Shown here: positions 11,109-19,779 of the stretch, piece after piece | Position numbering within the stretch: the stretch's first letter is position 1 | Layout: each line of letters opens with the position of its first letter | DNA from: Psychrobacter sp. JCM 18903 | GTDB lineage: Bacteria > Pseudomonadota > Gammaproteobacteria > Pseudomonadales > Moraxellaceae | Direction of reading: 5' to 3' | NCBI RefSeq assembly: GCF_000586475.1 | Contig: NZ_BAWJ01000007.1 | Span: forward strand, 111,669-175,668 | Length of the DNA: 64,000 nucleotides | The notes under the pieces: model-generated | Told to the model about the DNA's origin: nothing | Database searches by the model: none | The model's input: the letters and a program-made list of their open reading frames with translations, nothing else | Made by a program: the position numbers and the translations under genes

Positions 11109-12454
11109 TTAGTTTAAAATACCGTAAGCAACCAATGCATCGGCAACTCGTTTAAAGCCAACGATATTGGCACCAGCCATATAGTTGATATAGCCATTAT
11201 CTGTTTGACCATACTGTTCTGAGGCGTCAGCTGCGCAGTCATGGATATTTCTCATGATATTCTTGAGGCGCAAGTCGATTTGCTCAAAGCTCTTATACTG
11301 ACGGACTGAGTTTTGTGACATCTCAAGTGCAGAGACTGCTACACCGCCCGCGTTGGCGGCTTTACCTGGGGCATAATGCACGCGGTGCAAACGAATATAG
11401 TCGATGGCTTCAGCAGTCAATGGCATGTTGGCACCTTCGACAACGTATGTAATGCCATTTTCAACCATGAGCTTGGCATCTTCTTCATTGACTTCGTTTT
11501 GCGTTGCTGATGGAATTGCGATATCGCCTTTGAATTGCCACGGCTTTTGCTTCGCAAACCACTCTCCACCATAAACATCGACGTACTCAGCCAACGGTTT
11601 GCTTTTTGCTTTTTGCGCCTTGAGCCAATCAATTTTTTCTTGATTCAGACCCGCTTCATCATATAAAGTCCCTTGTGAGTCTGACACAGTGACGACGATG
11701 CCACCCAGCATATGGCTTTTTCAGCAGCATGTAATGAGACGTTACCAGCACCTGAAACCAATACTCTCTTACCTTTGATATCGTCATTTTGCGCCGTAAG
11801 CATGTTTTCTAAGAAATACACCGCGCCATAACCTGTCGCCTCAGTACGCATCAAACTGCCACCGAAGCCAACGCCTTTACCTGTCAAAACGCCGCCGTAT
11901 TCGTGCGTTAAATTCTTATACATAGCAAACATATAGCTGACTTCACGCCCACCCACGCCAATGTCACCAGCGGGCACATCGATGTCTTTATTCACATAGT
12001 GATGTAGCTCACGCATAAAGGCATAGCAAAAACGGCGGATTTCACTGTCTGTTTTGCCTTTGGGATCAAAATCAGAGCCACCTTTACCACCGCCCATTGG
12101 CAATCCAGTCAAAGCGTTTTTGAATATTTGCTCAAAGCCTAAAAACTTCAACACAGATTGGTTGACAGTCGGATGAAATCTCACGCCACCTTTATAAGGA
12201 CCTAAGGCATTGCTGAACTGGACACGCCAGCCGCGGTTAACCTGAACTTCACCTTGGTCATTTTCCCAGTTAATACGAAAAGCAATAACGCGGTCAGGCT
12301 CAACGAGGCGCTCAAATATTTTAAAAGTATCATATTCTGGGTGGGCGTCGTATAACGGCGCAATCGTAATTGCAACTTCTTTTACCGCTTGAACGAATTC
12401 AGGTTGATGGGCGTAACGCGCTTCGACTTTTTCGATGGCCTGACTGATACTCAT
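11109..12454 (-). CDS. gdhA: NADP-type glutamate dehydrogenase, one frameshift
   Basis: Interconverts glutamate and 2-oxoglutarate plus ammonia. The corrected protein is about 449 residues, the usual size of the hexameric bacterial enzyme. Substrate-site motifs are clear: NALGPYKGGVRFHP, LTGLPMGGGKGGSDFDPKGK with the catalytic lysine, and PAGDIGVGGREV. The dinucleotide fold begins at VLVSGAGNVSLHAAEKA, and the frame breaks just after it, near 11727, where GCCATATGCTGG lacks one base. The second piece continues with MLGGIVVTVSDSQG and ANAGGVAVSALEM. Placement beside the hut genes makes sense, because histidine breakdown delivers glutamate. Confidence 0.93.
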
Positions 12455-13090
12455 ATCTTTTCCTTAGGGTAAAAATGGTGATCGTGCTTACTTACACCGA
12501 TGTCACATCGTATGACAACAAACGAGAGGATTGTAGACACTGGTGTAAAACTGAAATTGCCCCGACACGCTGGCTTGTGTAGAGACAAATGGGATTAAAA
12601 AAGCTGACTGAATTTATGCCTAGATGCCACATTCAGAGACAAGAACATTTTTTATCCCATAATATATATCACTTTTGAGGCGTATAAGTCTAGTAAATAT
12701 CACCATCATGAAAAGTTATAAGCAATTTTTATTGGCACAGTCTAGAGTGCGCCTTTGCATCGCACCTTGAGACGCCGACTGATGAGCTTACAGATCTCAT
12801 TGATTGTGCTAAAAATAGTCCTGTATTACTAAAAAATCTTCGTTTTACTAATCTCTAAATAAATCAAATATTAATGGAAATTTGTGTATTGATAACCGTT
12901 AAGTAAAGACGAAAGGTCAATAATCAGCACCAAACGGTATAAAAAACCCAAAAACTTGGCTTTTTGCTTGAGCCGATGTATATCAATATTAACAGCAAGG
13001 GTTTATAATAGCCGACTTAGTCAACATTTATTCTCCACCATTACTAACTGTTATTTTATCAATTGAATAACCCGTCATAGAGAAAGCGAT
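12455..13090. other. Divergent intergenic region between gdhA and the roadblock gene
   Basis: About 636 AT-rich bases without a gene. It must contain the promoters of gdhA (leftward) and of the roadblock cluster (rightward). I see no coding potential, tRNA or clear operator palindrome. Confidence 0.5.
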
Positions 13091-13451
13091 ATGCGTACAG
13101 ATTCATTCCAGCAAATCTTGGAAGACCTAAACAGCTCATCAGCCGATGTTGAAGCATCTGCTTATTTCTAACGATGGTCTGATGATTGCCTCAGCCCTAC
13201 CAACGGGCGTTGATGAAGACCGTGTTGGCGCTATGTCAGCGGCTTTATTGTCATTGGGTGACCGCGCAGGTCGTGAGTTGGCACGTGGTAGTATCGATCG
13301 TATTATGATTCAAGGTGAAAAAGGCTACGTGATTATGACCTCATCTGGAGATGAAGCGGTACTTACTATCATGGCAAAACCAAATGCAAAACTTGGTTTG
13401 ATATTCTTAGATATCAAGCGTGCCTCAGAAGCCCTTGCAAAACTTATCTAA
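13091..13451 (+). CDS. Roadblock/LC7-domain protein, one frameshift
   Basis: Small cytoplasmic protein of about 120 residues covering one roadblock/LC7 domain. This fold occurs in MglB-type regulators of small GTPases and in other dimeric scaffold proteins. Visible features are the amphipathic start (ILEDLNSSSADVEASLLIS), DGLMIASALPTGVDEDRVGAMSAALLSLGDRA and the strand SGDEAVLTIMA. The frame breaks near 13158 (GCATCTGCTT, one base short); the true start is the ATG at 13091, not an internal one. No GTPase gene is adjacent, so its partner is unknown. It leads a five-gene rightward run. Confidence 0.82.
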
Positions 13452-13723
13452 TTGGTAAATTTGGATTTTTGTCGATAACACATTTTTTATTATTTAATGT
13501 CATATAGCACATAGCACGACTGATAAATATGACTTTAAATCAAAATGAGGTGACTGTCTCATAAAAAATATTTAAGATGGCACACATTATTTGTATGGAA
13601 TAATAGCCTGATAAATATTGGGACGACGACTGAGCTGAAAGGCAACATGATGTTATCGACAACTACCACACCAGATTGGCTTTTTAATCATTATAAATAT
13701 AACGATAAATAAAGGAGATTACG

Positions 13724-14218
13724 ATGGGTTCTCCAATCCCTGATGCACATAAGCCTGATATGCCCGCTGAGCAGATTACTCTGACTTATTATGATGGTAC
13801 ATCACGGACTGTCTATGATACTGGTATTGAACGCCCTTATCCTGATGGCAAGCTGATTGTATCGCGTACCGATTTGGATGGTGTGCTGACTCACGTCAAC
13901 GATGCTTTTGTCGAAATCAGTGGCTACAGCGTTGATGAGCTTATTGGTCAGCCACAATCTATTTTACGCCACCCTGATATGCCAAAAGCCGCTTATAAAG
14001 ATTTGTGGGATACCGCAGCGGCTGGGCAAAAATGGCATGGCTACGTTAAGAATTTATGCAAAGATGGTAGTCACTATTGGTCTATGCGACCGTTGTGCCA
14101 AACATTCGTCGCGGCGAAACAGTGGGTTATACCTCGGTACGCCGTAAGCCATCACGTAGCAAAATCGAAGCTGCTATGGCTCAGTATGCCCAAATGAATC
14201 AAAATGAGGAAGGCTAAA
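13724..14218 (+). CDS. Stand-alone Aer-like PAS-domain protein, one frameshift
   Basis: Corrected product of about 165 residues that is essentially one PAS domain (about 45-145). The pattern DGVLTHVNDAFVEISGYSVDELIGQPQ, then ILRHPDMPKAAYKDLW, WHGYVKNLCKDGSHYWV and GYTSVRRKPSR, is that of the FAD-binding PAS domain of the aerotaxis receptor Aer. No transmembrane, HAMP or signalling domain is attached. The frame breaks near 14081 (CTATTGGTCT, probably TTGGGTCT). AAGGAG lies just before the ATG. It ends two bases before the next gene, so the two are surely cotranscribed. FAD binding and redox sensing are inferences from the family. Confidence 0.85.
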
Positions 14219-14220
14219 TC

Positions 14221-14970
14221 ATGACGACACACAATATGTTAATCGCCCCTGATTTTTCTCCTGAGCGTTTTGCAGGCTGGCACATGTTTAATATTTTGAT
14301 TCAAAAACGTGCCAACCTAAATATGCATCTGAATATACCTACCTCACATGCTGAACAAGAGCAAATCATTGAGGCAGGTGACATTCAAGTTATCTATGCC
14401 AACCCATTTGATGCAGCTACTTTGATCCGTGAGCAAGGCTATCGCGCTGTTGCACGCCCTATCGGCAAATCGGATGAGATGGTCATTGCTGCTGCGGCAA
14501 ACAGTGATATCAAGCGCTTAGAAGACATTAAAGCGGGTGCGACCGTAGCAATGGCAGACAACCGTGATGTTAAGCTGATTGGCTTACGCTTGCTAGAAGC
14601 TGTGGATATAGAAGAGTCTGATCTTAACTGGGATATCACTGAAACTTATCAGGCAGCCGCCCGTAAAGTCATCAAAGGTGATGCTCAAGCGGCCTTCTTC
14701 TTAGCAGAGATTTTTCATAGCTTTTCACGCTTGACCAAAACTCAGCTGTCAGTGCTAATCGAAAGTGATTTGGCAGACATTAGCCATGTATTACTGATTA
14801 AAGATGGCTTTCCTGATACAGAAATATTCATGAATGCGATCCTGAACTTGCATAATGATGGCGATGGTAAAGAAGCATTGGCTGAACTTGGCATGCCTCA
14901 AGGGTTTGAAGCCATGGACGAAGAAGATGCTGAATTTATGATAGATTTGATGCAAACTTTACTTGATTAA
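14221..14970 (+). CDS. PhnD-like binding-fold protein without signal peptide
   Basis: This 249-residue protein has the fold pattern of phosphate/phosphonate-type periplasmic binding proteins: a Q/D-VIYANPFDAATLIREQGYRAVARP region, DIKAGATVAMADNRDVKLIGLRLLE and KVIKGDAQAAFFLAE. It has no signal peptide or lipobox, so it probably stays in the cytoplasm as a ligand-sensing or adaptor module rather than serving a transporter. No ABC permease or ATPase lies nearby. It begins two bases after the PAS gene, with GAGGAAGG as ribosome-binding site. Ligand and partner are unknown. The frame is intact. Confidence 0.72.
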   Translation: MTTHNMLIAPDFSPERFAGWHMFNILIQKRANLNMHLNIPTSHAEQEQIIEAGDIQVIYANPFDAATLIREQGYRAVARPIGKSDEMVIAAAANSDIKRLEDIKAGATVAMADNRDVKLIGLRLLEAVDIEESDLNWDITETYQAAARKVIKGDAQAAFFLAEIFHSFSRLTKTQLSVLIESDLADISHVLLIKDGFPDTEIFMNAILNLHNDGDGKEALAELGMPQGFEAMDEEDAEFMIDLMQTLLD

Positions 14971-15024
14971 TTATTAATTGTTAATTGTTAATTGGCACGT
15001 TGCACCGTTTCGCTTAGTGAAGTC

Positions 15025-15053
15025 ATAGCCTATTGTCGCTCAATAGTGGCTAT
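15025..15053 (+). terminator. Possible weak terminator or attenuator hairpin
   Basis: ATAGCCTATTG pairs with CAATA-GT-GGCTAT around a five-base loop, with a short T-rich tail. It lies about 55 bases after the PhnD-like gene and before the next gene of the run, so it could separate or attenuate transcription. Confidence 0.4.
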
Positions 15054-15127
15054 ATCATTTTGACCATACGATATTAGCCACAAGCTGTTAGCCATACAAT
15101 AGACACTATGACTTAAAGGACACTATT

Positions 15128-15743
15128 ATGTCTGATTTAGACTTATCAAAGAAAATGAGATGGAAGCGCGCCGAGTATTTCGTTTATATTCGCGTAAAGT
15201 GTTTTTGGCACCCAATAACCGTCATTTTCATGAACAACGTATCAATGCCGCATTACTTTTAACCGAAAAAGAGCCGCTGCAAGGTGCCGTCGCAGACTTT
15301 TTTTATGGCTGCTGGTATGACATCCCTTACGATGTAAATAACCTGTTTACGCGTATTAAAGATCGCTTGTACCTCATGTCCAGCAAGGGTTTCGCGATTG
15401 TATTAGTAAGAAGCGATATATTCAACGCAATAGTATGCTGGCGACTCGCTGGAGTGTCCTGATATCGCCGTCTCTCAATGAGCAAAAACAGCGATTGCTT
15501 ATCAGTAGCGATGACGCCAAAGAAATATCCAAAGACATTACCGCTGAGCTCATGCAGGCGCGTGAAGATAAGGATTGGGGCACGATTGAGCAGATCGAAA
15601 ACGAATTCTTTGCTCACTGTATCGCTCGCAATGATCGACTTGCCTTCTCGTTAGTATGGTTTCGCTTGGGTAAAAGCGACTGGCAATTCGATGAGCGCTG
15701 GAACAACTGTCAACAGCATCTTGATCAGACCATCAAGACCTAA
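15128..15743 (+). CDS. Unrecognised cytoplasmic protein, two frameshifts
   Basis: Corrected product of about 206 residues with no family I can name. It starts at ATG 15128 behind AAAGGA. The sequence is rich in charged residues and aromatics and has no signal peptide or membrane segment. It contains EARRVFRLYSRKVFLAP near the N-terminus, a FFYGCWYDIP segment, and a Glu/Asp-rich second half (KDITAELMQAREDKDWGTIEQ). Frame breaks lie near 15150 (TCAAAGAAAATG, one A short) and near 15372 (CGCTTGTACCTC, one base short). Its position after the roadblock-PAS-PhnD-like genes suggests a shared process. Confidence 0.7.
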
Positions 15744-15772
15744 TTTATCGCCGATTTAACCCTTTCATCACA

Positions 15773-16399
15773 ATGGTAGCCGCTATGTCCTCTTACTTAA
15801 ATGCTGATAAAACGTATCTAACCCTCACTCCAGCCGGTATTTTTGAGGCATTTTCACAAAGTGAGCCCACTGATGAACAGCTGTCATTACAAGACTTAAT
15901 GTCCTATGGGGAGACGTTGCTCGCCGCTGATTGGCTTGAGCGTTATTCTGACGAATGGCTACAGAGCTTTATAGAACATGGCTGGATTGAAAAGCTGTCT
16001 TTGTTATTACCCGCACCCAATCTGCCATTGGATCAGTTTTTACCGTATGTGGTTGCCAGCTTATCCGGTAAACGCCGTGCCGCTATTGGCTCTGATGAAG
16101 GGTTTTGCCTAGCACGAATCGGTTACAGCCAAGAAGAAGCGGACATGCTAAGTGTTGCAGCTGCTGACTTTTCAGGTTTTATGATTCGCCAAAAACAACG
16201 CGGCTGGGCGGTCGAAAGCCAAGCCATCTCGTTTTTTCAACAAGTTGACTTACTGATTCCTGAGACCAGCTTTGTGTTTTTATGGATTGATGGTTCAGGT
16301 TACGCCCTCATCATCGATGGCGAGCCTTTAACTAATAGCCGCGCCTTTGTTGAGATGGTATGGGCATTGAAAACGTCTGGCTTAAGATTTCTTAGCTAA
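15773..16399 (+). CDS. Unrecognised cytoplasmic protein, end of roadblock-PAS run
   Basis: This 208-residue acidic protein has an intact frame. I do not recognise the family. The first half is helical and Leu/Glu-rich (QDLMSYGETLLAADWLERY). The last third (SFVFLWIDGSGYALIIDGEPL) looks like alternating strands, which could be a small sensor or roadblock-like fold, but that is speculation. There are two candidate starts, ATG 15773 and ATG 15785; neither has a good ribosome-binding site. It follows the preceding gene by 29 bases and is probably cotranscribed with it. Confidence 0.7.
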   Translation: MVAAMSSYLNADKTYLTLTPAGIFEAFSQSEPTDEQLSLQDLMSYGETLLAADWLERYSDEWLQSFIEHGWIEKLSLLLPAPNLPLDQFLPYVVASLSGKRRAAIGSDEGFCLARIGYSQEEADMLSVAAADFSGFMIRQKQRGWAVESQAISFFQQVDLLIPETSFVFLWIDGSGYALIIDGEPLTNSRAFVEMVWALKTSGLRFLS

Positions 16400-16464
16400 A
16401 TGTTAGAACAAATCTTATCGTGATGCAGTATTGAAAGGATATTTTCTATGTATGCTTAGTTGGC

Positions 16465-17550
16465 TTATTTATCCTTATCATTTCCAAACTTTGAAATAAG
16501 TGCCATGATGACTTCTTGAGAATTAATTGGATAAGACTCATTACTTATAGATTGAAAATCTTTAGGGGCAAATATTCTTTGAGCAATTTCTGATTTTATT
16601 TTATGTTGCTCTTCTTCAGGTAACGAGGCTATATAAGGATTGATAGCTTTCAAATCTAGTGATGTTTGAAGGTGTGTATACTGTTGCTGACGATGCTTAG
16701 TAGACTCACGCGCTAAGTAAGCAGCTGGCACAGATAATAAGAATACTAATGCTAATCGTAAAAGAGCATTATAAAGGTCGAAGCTTTGGTGTATAGACTC
16801 CCAAAAAGAATATCCAGCTATCACAATGATGACTGCCATGCAAAAAATTGATCCCCCTCTCAACCATTCGGCAGCTATTTTTTCTTGTTTTGCGCTATCT
16901 GCATACTCTGAGACAATCACTCTGCTTGCTGCATTACCTAGAAGCTGATCTAACTGAGCATTCTTATCATTAATAGCTTTTAGCTCTTCTTCGTATGCTA
17001 CTGATATGCTCTTAATTTTACTATCGTATATACTTTCTAATGACTCTATTTCTTTTGTTAAGGTATTAGCCTTAATTTCACTTTCATCTAGTGATTTTTT
17101 TATTGTACGATTCAACTCTTCAAGTTTTTCATTCGTATCTTTTAATTTCTTCTTAAAAGATCTATAGTCTTGCATATCGTTTGAGATATTTGAAAGTGCC
17201 TTGTCTGTCAAAGTCACTTTTAAAATTGATGAATTTTCTATCTTCTTTTCAAGTTCCTTAGCCCTATCTGATAGATCTTTTATGTATGATTTAGTCTGCT
17301 GATCTACATCATTAACAAATACCTTAATGGTATTTGCGCTTGAGCAAACACTTGAAGTAGCCTCAGCAATTTCTTCTATACTTCCTTTATCTAAAACAAC
17401 ATTATAATTTTTCAGAGCTTCTATAAATCTTTCAATATATTGTCTAGTACTTTTAGATACTGGATTATCACCGATACTATCTCGAAACTTATTAAATATT
17501 TCTAACATATCAGCTATACCATTTTCGAACTCTAACAGCATATCTTCCAT
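16465..17550 (-). CDS. Coiled-coil protein with two membrane helices, accessory-type
   Basis: This 361-residue protein has no family I can name. Residues about 80-215 form a long Lys/Glu-rich coiled coil. Two hydrophobic helices follow (about 234-252, FCMAVIIVIAGYSFW, and about 262-282, LLRLALVFLLSVPAAYLA), then a hydrophilic tail of about 80 residues. This suggests an inner-membrane hairpin with a large cytoplasmic stalk. Base composition is clearly more AT-rich than its neighbours and the frame is intact. It is flanked by convergent genes and stands alone, which suggests horizontal acquisition. A defence or stress role is possible but unsupported. Confidence 0.72.
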   Translation of the reverse strand: MEDMLLEFENGIADMLEIFNKFRDSIGDNPVSKSTRQYIERFIEALKNYNVVLDKGSIEEIAEATSSVCSSANTIKVFVNDVDQQTKSYIKDLSDRAKELEKKIENSSILKVTLTDKALSNISNDMQDYRSFKKKLKDTNEKLEELNRTIKKSLDESEIKANTLTKEIESLESIYDSKIKSISVAYEEELKAINDKNAQLDQLLGNAASRVIVSEYADSAKQEKIAAEWLRGGSIFCMAVIIVIAGYSFWESIHQSFDLYNALLRLALVFLLSVPAAYLARESTKHRQQQYTHLQTSLDLKAINPYIASLPEEEQHKIKSEIAQRIFAPKDFQSISNESYPINSQEVIMALISKFGNDKDK

Positions 17551-17735
17551 AGTGCTCTCGGTCTGTATACATAAATCGATAATTATATATTATAATTGAG
17601 AGTATGAGATTTAATTGTTCAACTAGGTAAATAACTACTTAAGCAAACTGCCACCTTGAATTGCCGTTTAAAGGTCGCTTTTTAACATTTTCGCGAGATA
17701 GCTAAGAAACTACTGATATCAATAAATAAATAAAC

Positions 17736-17766
17736 AAAAAAGACGCTGTAAATAGCGTCTTTTTTG
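17736..17766 (-). terminator. Terminator after hdeD-like gene
   Basis: AAAAAAGACGCT and AGCGTCTTTTTT are perfect complementary arms around a six-base loop, with A and T runs on both sides, so it can act in both directions. It lies 20 bases beyond the hdeD-like stop. Confidence 0.88.
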
Positions 17767-17785
17767 TTTGTTGCTATAATTAAAC

Positions 17786-18307
17786 TTATATATTGCGCAC
17801 CACAATTGATTGTATACGTGAATACATAATTAATGATATGCCGTTAGATATCAACTCGACGGCTAACAGTATGCCAAGAATATACGTCGCTGACTGCGGA
17901 TAACTGGTAAATATCATGATAGCCAATATAATCGAGAGCAGCCCTGAGAGTAATATTGGGACAAAAGCCACTGTCCGACGTAGACCGAAAGCAACAACAA
18001 CTCTGACTATACCTGTTGCCATAAATAAAATAGCAATGACCATGGTCAAGGTTAATATGCCTTGCAACGGATCTTGTAATAATTCAATACCAATCAATAC
18101 ACCAAGTACACCGCCGATGGCCGCCAGCACTTTTCCAGTAGTACTATGTGCTCGGAACAAGGCAATAAACTGTAAAATACCCACTAAAAGGAAGATAAAA
18201 CCTGCTAACTGCTCAGCGGCCAAAGTGGCGCTAAGAGGATTAAAAAATGCAAAGATACCACCAAGAATACTGATAATACCAACCACCAGCCACAGTGTAC
18301 GATTCAT
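17786..18307 (-). CDS. HdeD/DUF308-family membrane protein
   Basis: Small inner-membrane protein of 173 residues made of six hydrophobic helices in three DUF308 repeats, each of the LVVGIISILGGIFAFFNP type. E. coli HdeD, the best-known member, is linked to acid resistance at high cell density; the role here is unproven. Length and repeat layout fit the family. Single-gene unit with its own terminator. Confidence 0.82.
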   Translation of the reverse strand: MNRTLWLVVGIISILGGIFAFFNPLSATLAAEQLAGFIFLLVGILQFIALFRAHSTTGKVLAAIGGVLGVLIGIELLQDPLQGILTLTMVIAILFMATGIVRVVVAFGLRRTVAFVPILLSGLLSIILAIMIFTSYPQSATYILGILLAVELISNGISLIMYSRIQSIVVRNI

Positions 18308-18455
18308 AAGACGACCTTATTTTACATTTAATAGAAAATAAATTATATCGCAAACCTTACCTTGTGTTGTATAACGGTAGTAATATCTTCGAGTAGTCCT
18401 GTTAATATCAGAGTGTGGGCATTGATTTGTGGTCACAAGCCTGCTAACTGATTGT

Positions 18456-19016
18456 TCACTGTTGCCGCGTCATGTTATACAGTACATGCTCAGCCAGCCG
18501 ATGGTTAGGGTCAAGGGCTGGGTGGTAGAAGTTGGCGCGGGTATTCATCATGCCAAGGCGCTCCATAACCAATTGCGAGCGCTTATTGATAACCGCTGTG
18601 AATGACACAACCTCATCGAGCGACAGCTCAGTAAAAGCGAAATTCAGCGCCGCACGTGCTGCCTCTGTAGCATAGCCCTGTCCCCAATAATCTTTATGTA
18701 GTCGCCATGCAATCTCGACAGCCGGGGCAAAAGACATATCTGCGTGAGTATCATTCAAGCCAACAAAACCGATAAAATCATCATATGTTTTAGTGCTATT
18801 TTTTAAACATACTGCCCAAAGCCCCCAGCCTTGATTAGCGATAAGCTGCTGGCATTTACTAGCGATGATGTCACTTACTTTAGGCGTTAATAACTTGGGA
18901 AAATACTTCATTACCTCAGGATCAGCATTTATTTCAGCAAAAACAGCAAAGTCACTTGCTTGCCATTGCCTGAGGTAAAGACGTTCTGTTTCTATCACAT
19001 TTATCATTTTTATCAC
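18456..19016 (-). CDS. GNAT acetyltransferase (RimJ/RimL type)
   Basis: Transfers an acetyl group from acetyl-CoA to an amine; the substrate is unknown. The 186 residues show the RimJ/RimL layout: an ETERLYLRQWQASDF opening, VEIAWRLHKDYWGQGYATEAARAAL with the acetyl-CoA-binding Q-G-Y-A-T-E loop, then AVINKRSQLVMERLGM. Two Mets at the start (MIKMINVIETERL) leave residue 4 as an alternative start. It lies 22 bases after the mocA-like stop in the same direction, so it may be read through from that operon. Confidence 0.85.
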   Translation of the reverse strand: MIKMINVIETERLYLRQWQASDFAVFAEINADPEVMKYFPKLLTPKVSDIIASKCQQLIANQGWGLWAVCLKNSTKTYDDFIGFVGLNDTHADMSFAPAVEIAWRLHKDYWGQGYATEAARAALNFAFTELSLDEVVSFTAVINKRSQLVMERLGMMNTRANFYHPALDPNHRLAEHVLYNMTRQQ

Positions 19017-19038
19017 TTATGGATTGACACTATTAATA

Positions 19039-19779
19039 CTATTTATCCAGCCAGCCTTTTTGCTTAGCATGAGCAAGTTGCTCAGGCGTATCGATATCAT
19101 AGCTCAGTTGATTATTAACAACGGTACTTATCTGACTGGGCTTCAATTCTCTAATTAAATAACGCAGCCCTTTATCGCCTACCAGCAATGCTTGCCACTC
19201 TCTGAGTAAATCACAATCAATCGTTAAAGGTAGTCCGATAATATTTTGCTTCAATGCAGTGGCAGCAGACGTTTCATTTAAATTCATGTTATTTAAATGC
19301 TGCCAGCTACTATAAGCACTTGCCACTACAGACCGCTTATCTACCAGCAGTTTTGCCAAATGTTGCTCATCAAGTAAAACTTGATCAACACCCATAATGA
19401 CGACGCGCTCGATTAATGAACTTGTTAACTGCGTGACTGCCTCAATAGCCAAATCCAAACTATACGCCATACCTATTTCAGGCGTAGGATTTACGACCAT
19501 TTGAATCATAGAGTACTGAAAAGCCAATTCATCCATCGCACTGGCTATTGATGGTTGATTATCAGGAATGACTATAATAATTGCTTGCGGTTTTGTAGAA
19601 AGTGCGAGTTTGGTCATGAAGCAAATTAAGGGTTCGCCATCTTTACACAGTAACTGTTTTGCTTGACCTAAACGCAGGCTCAGTCCACTGGCCAAAATAA
19701 TGGCCGCATGGTTTGGTGGCTTTGATAGATTTATTGGCTTTAGTTGCGTAGATGCTAAAATAGATGCGTCGCGGCTCAT
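19039..19779 (-). CDS. MocA-like molybdenum cofactor nucleotidyltransferase
   Basis: Probably adds CMP (MocA) to molybdopterin to make the cytosine-dinucleotide cofactor used by the neighbouring oxidoreductase. The 246 residues open, after an extension of about 25 residues, with the nucleotidyltransferase signature AIILASGLSLRLGQAKQLL, and contain VVIMGVDQVLL (metal-binding Asp) and the terminal DIDTPEQLAHAK. The start overlaps the end of the XdhC gene by four bases (ATGA), indicating coupling. Cofactor type is inferred from the PaoABC-like partner. Confidence 0.87.
   Translation of the reverse strand: MSRDASILASTQLKPINLSKPPNHAAIILASGLSLRLGQAKQLLCKDGEPLICFMTKLALSTKPQAIIIVIPDNQPSIASAMDELAFQYSMIQMVVNPTPEIGMAYSLDLAIEAVTQLTSSLIERVVIMGVDQVLLDEQHLAKLLVDKRSVVASAYSSWQHLNNMNLNETSAATALKQNIIGLPLTIDCDLLREWQALLVGDKGLRYLIRELKPSQISTVVNNQLSYDIDTPEQLAHAKQKGWLDK

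Noticed and set aside
14970..14996. Short direct repeats ATTGTTA after the PhnD-like gene
   Set aside because: Only two or three short AT-rich units; not distinguishable from chance in this base composition.
17916..18341. A 141-codon plus-strand frame opposite the hdeD-like gene
   Set aside because: It is rich in Pro, Thr and Lys as expected of an antisense frame to a membrane protein, and the minus-strand frame has clear DUF308 repeats.
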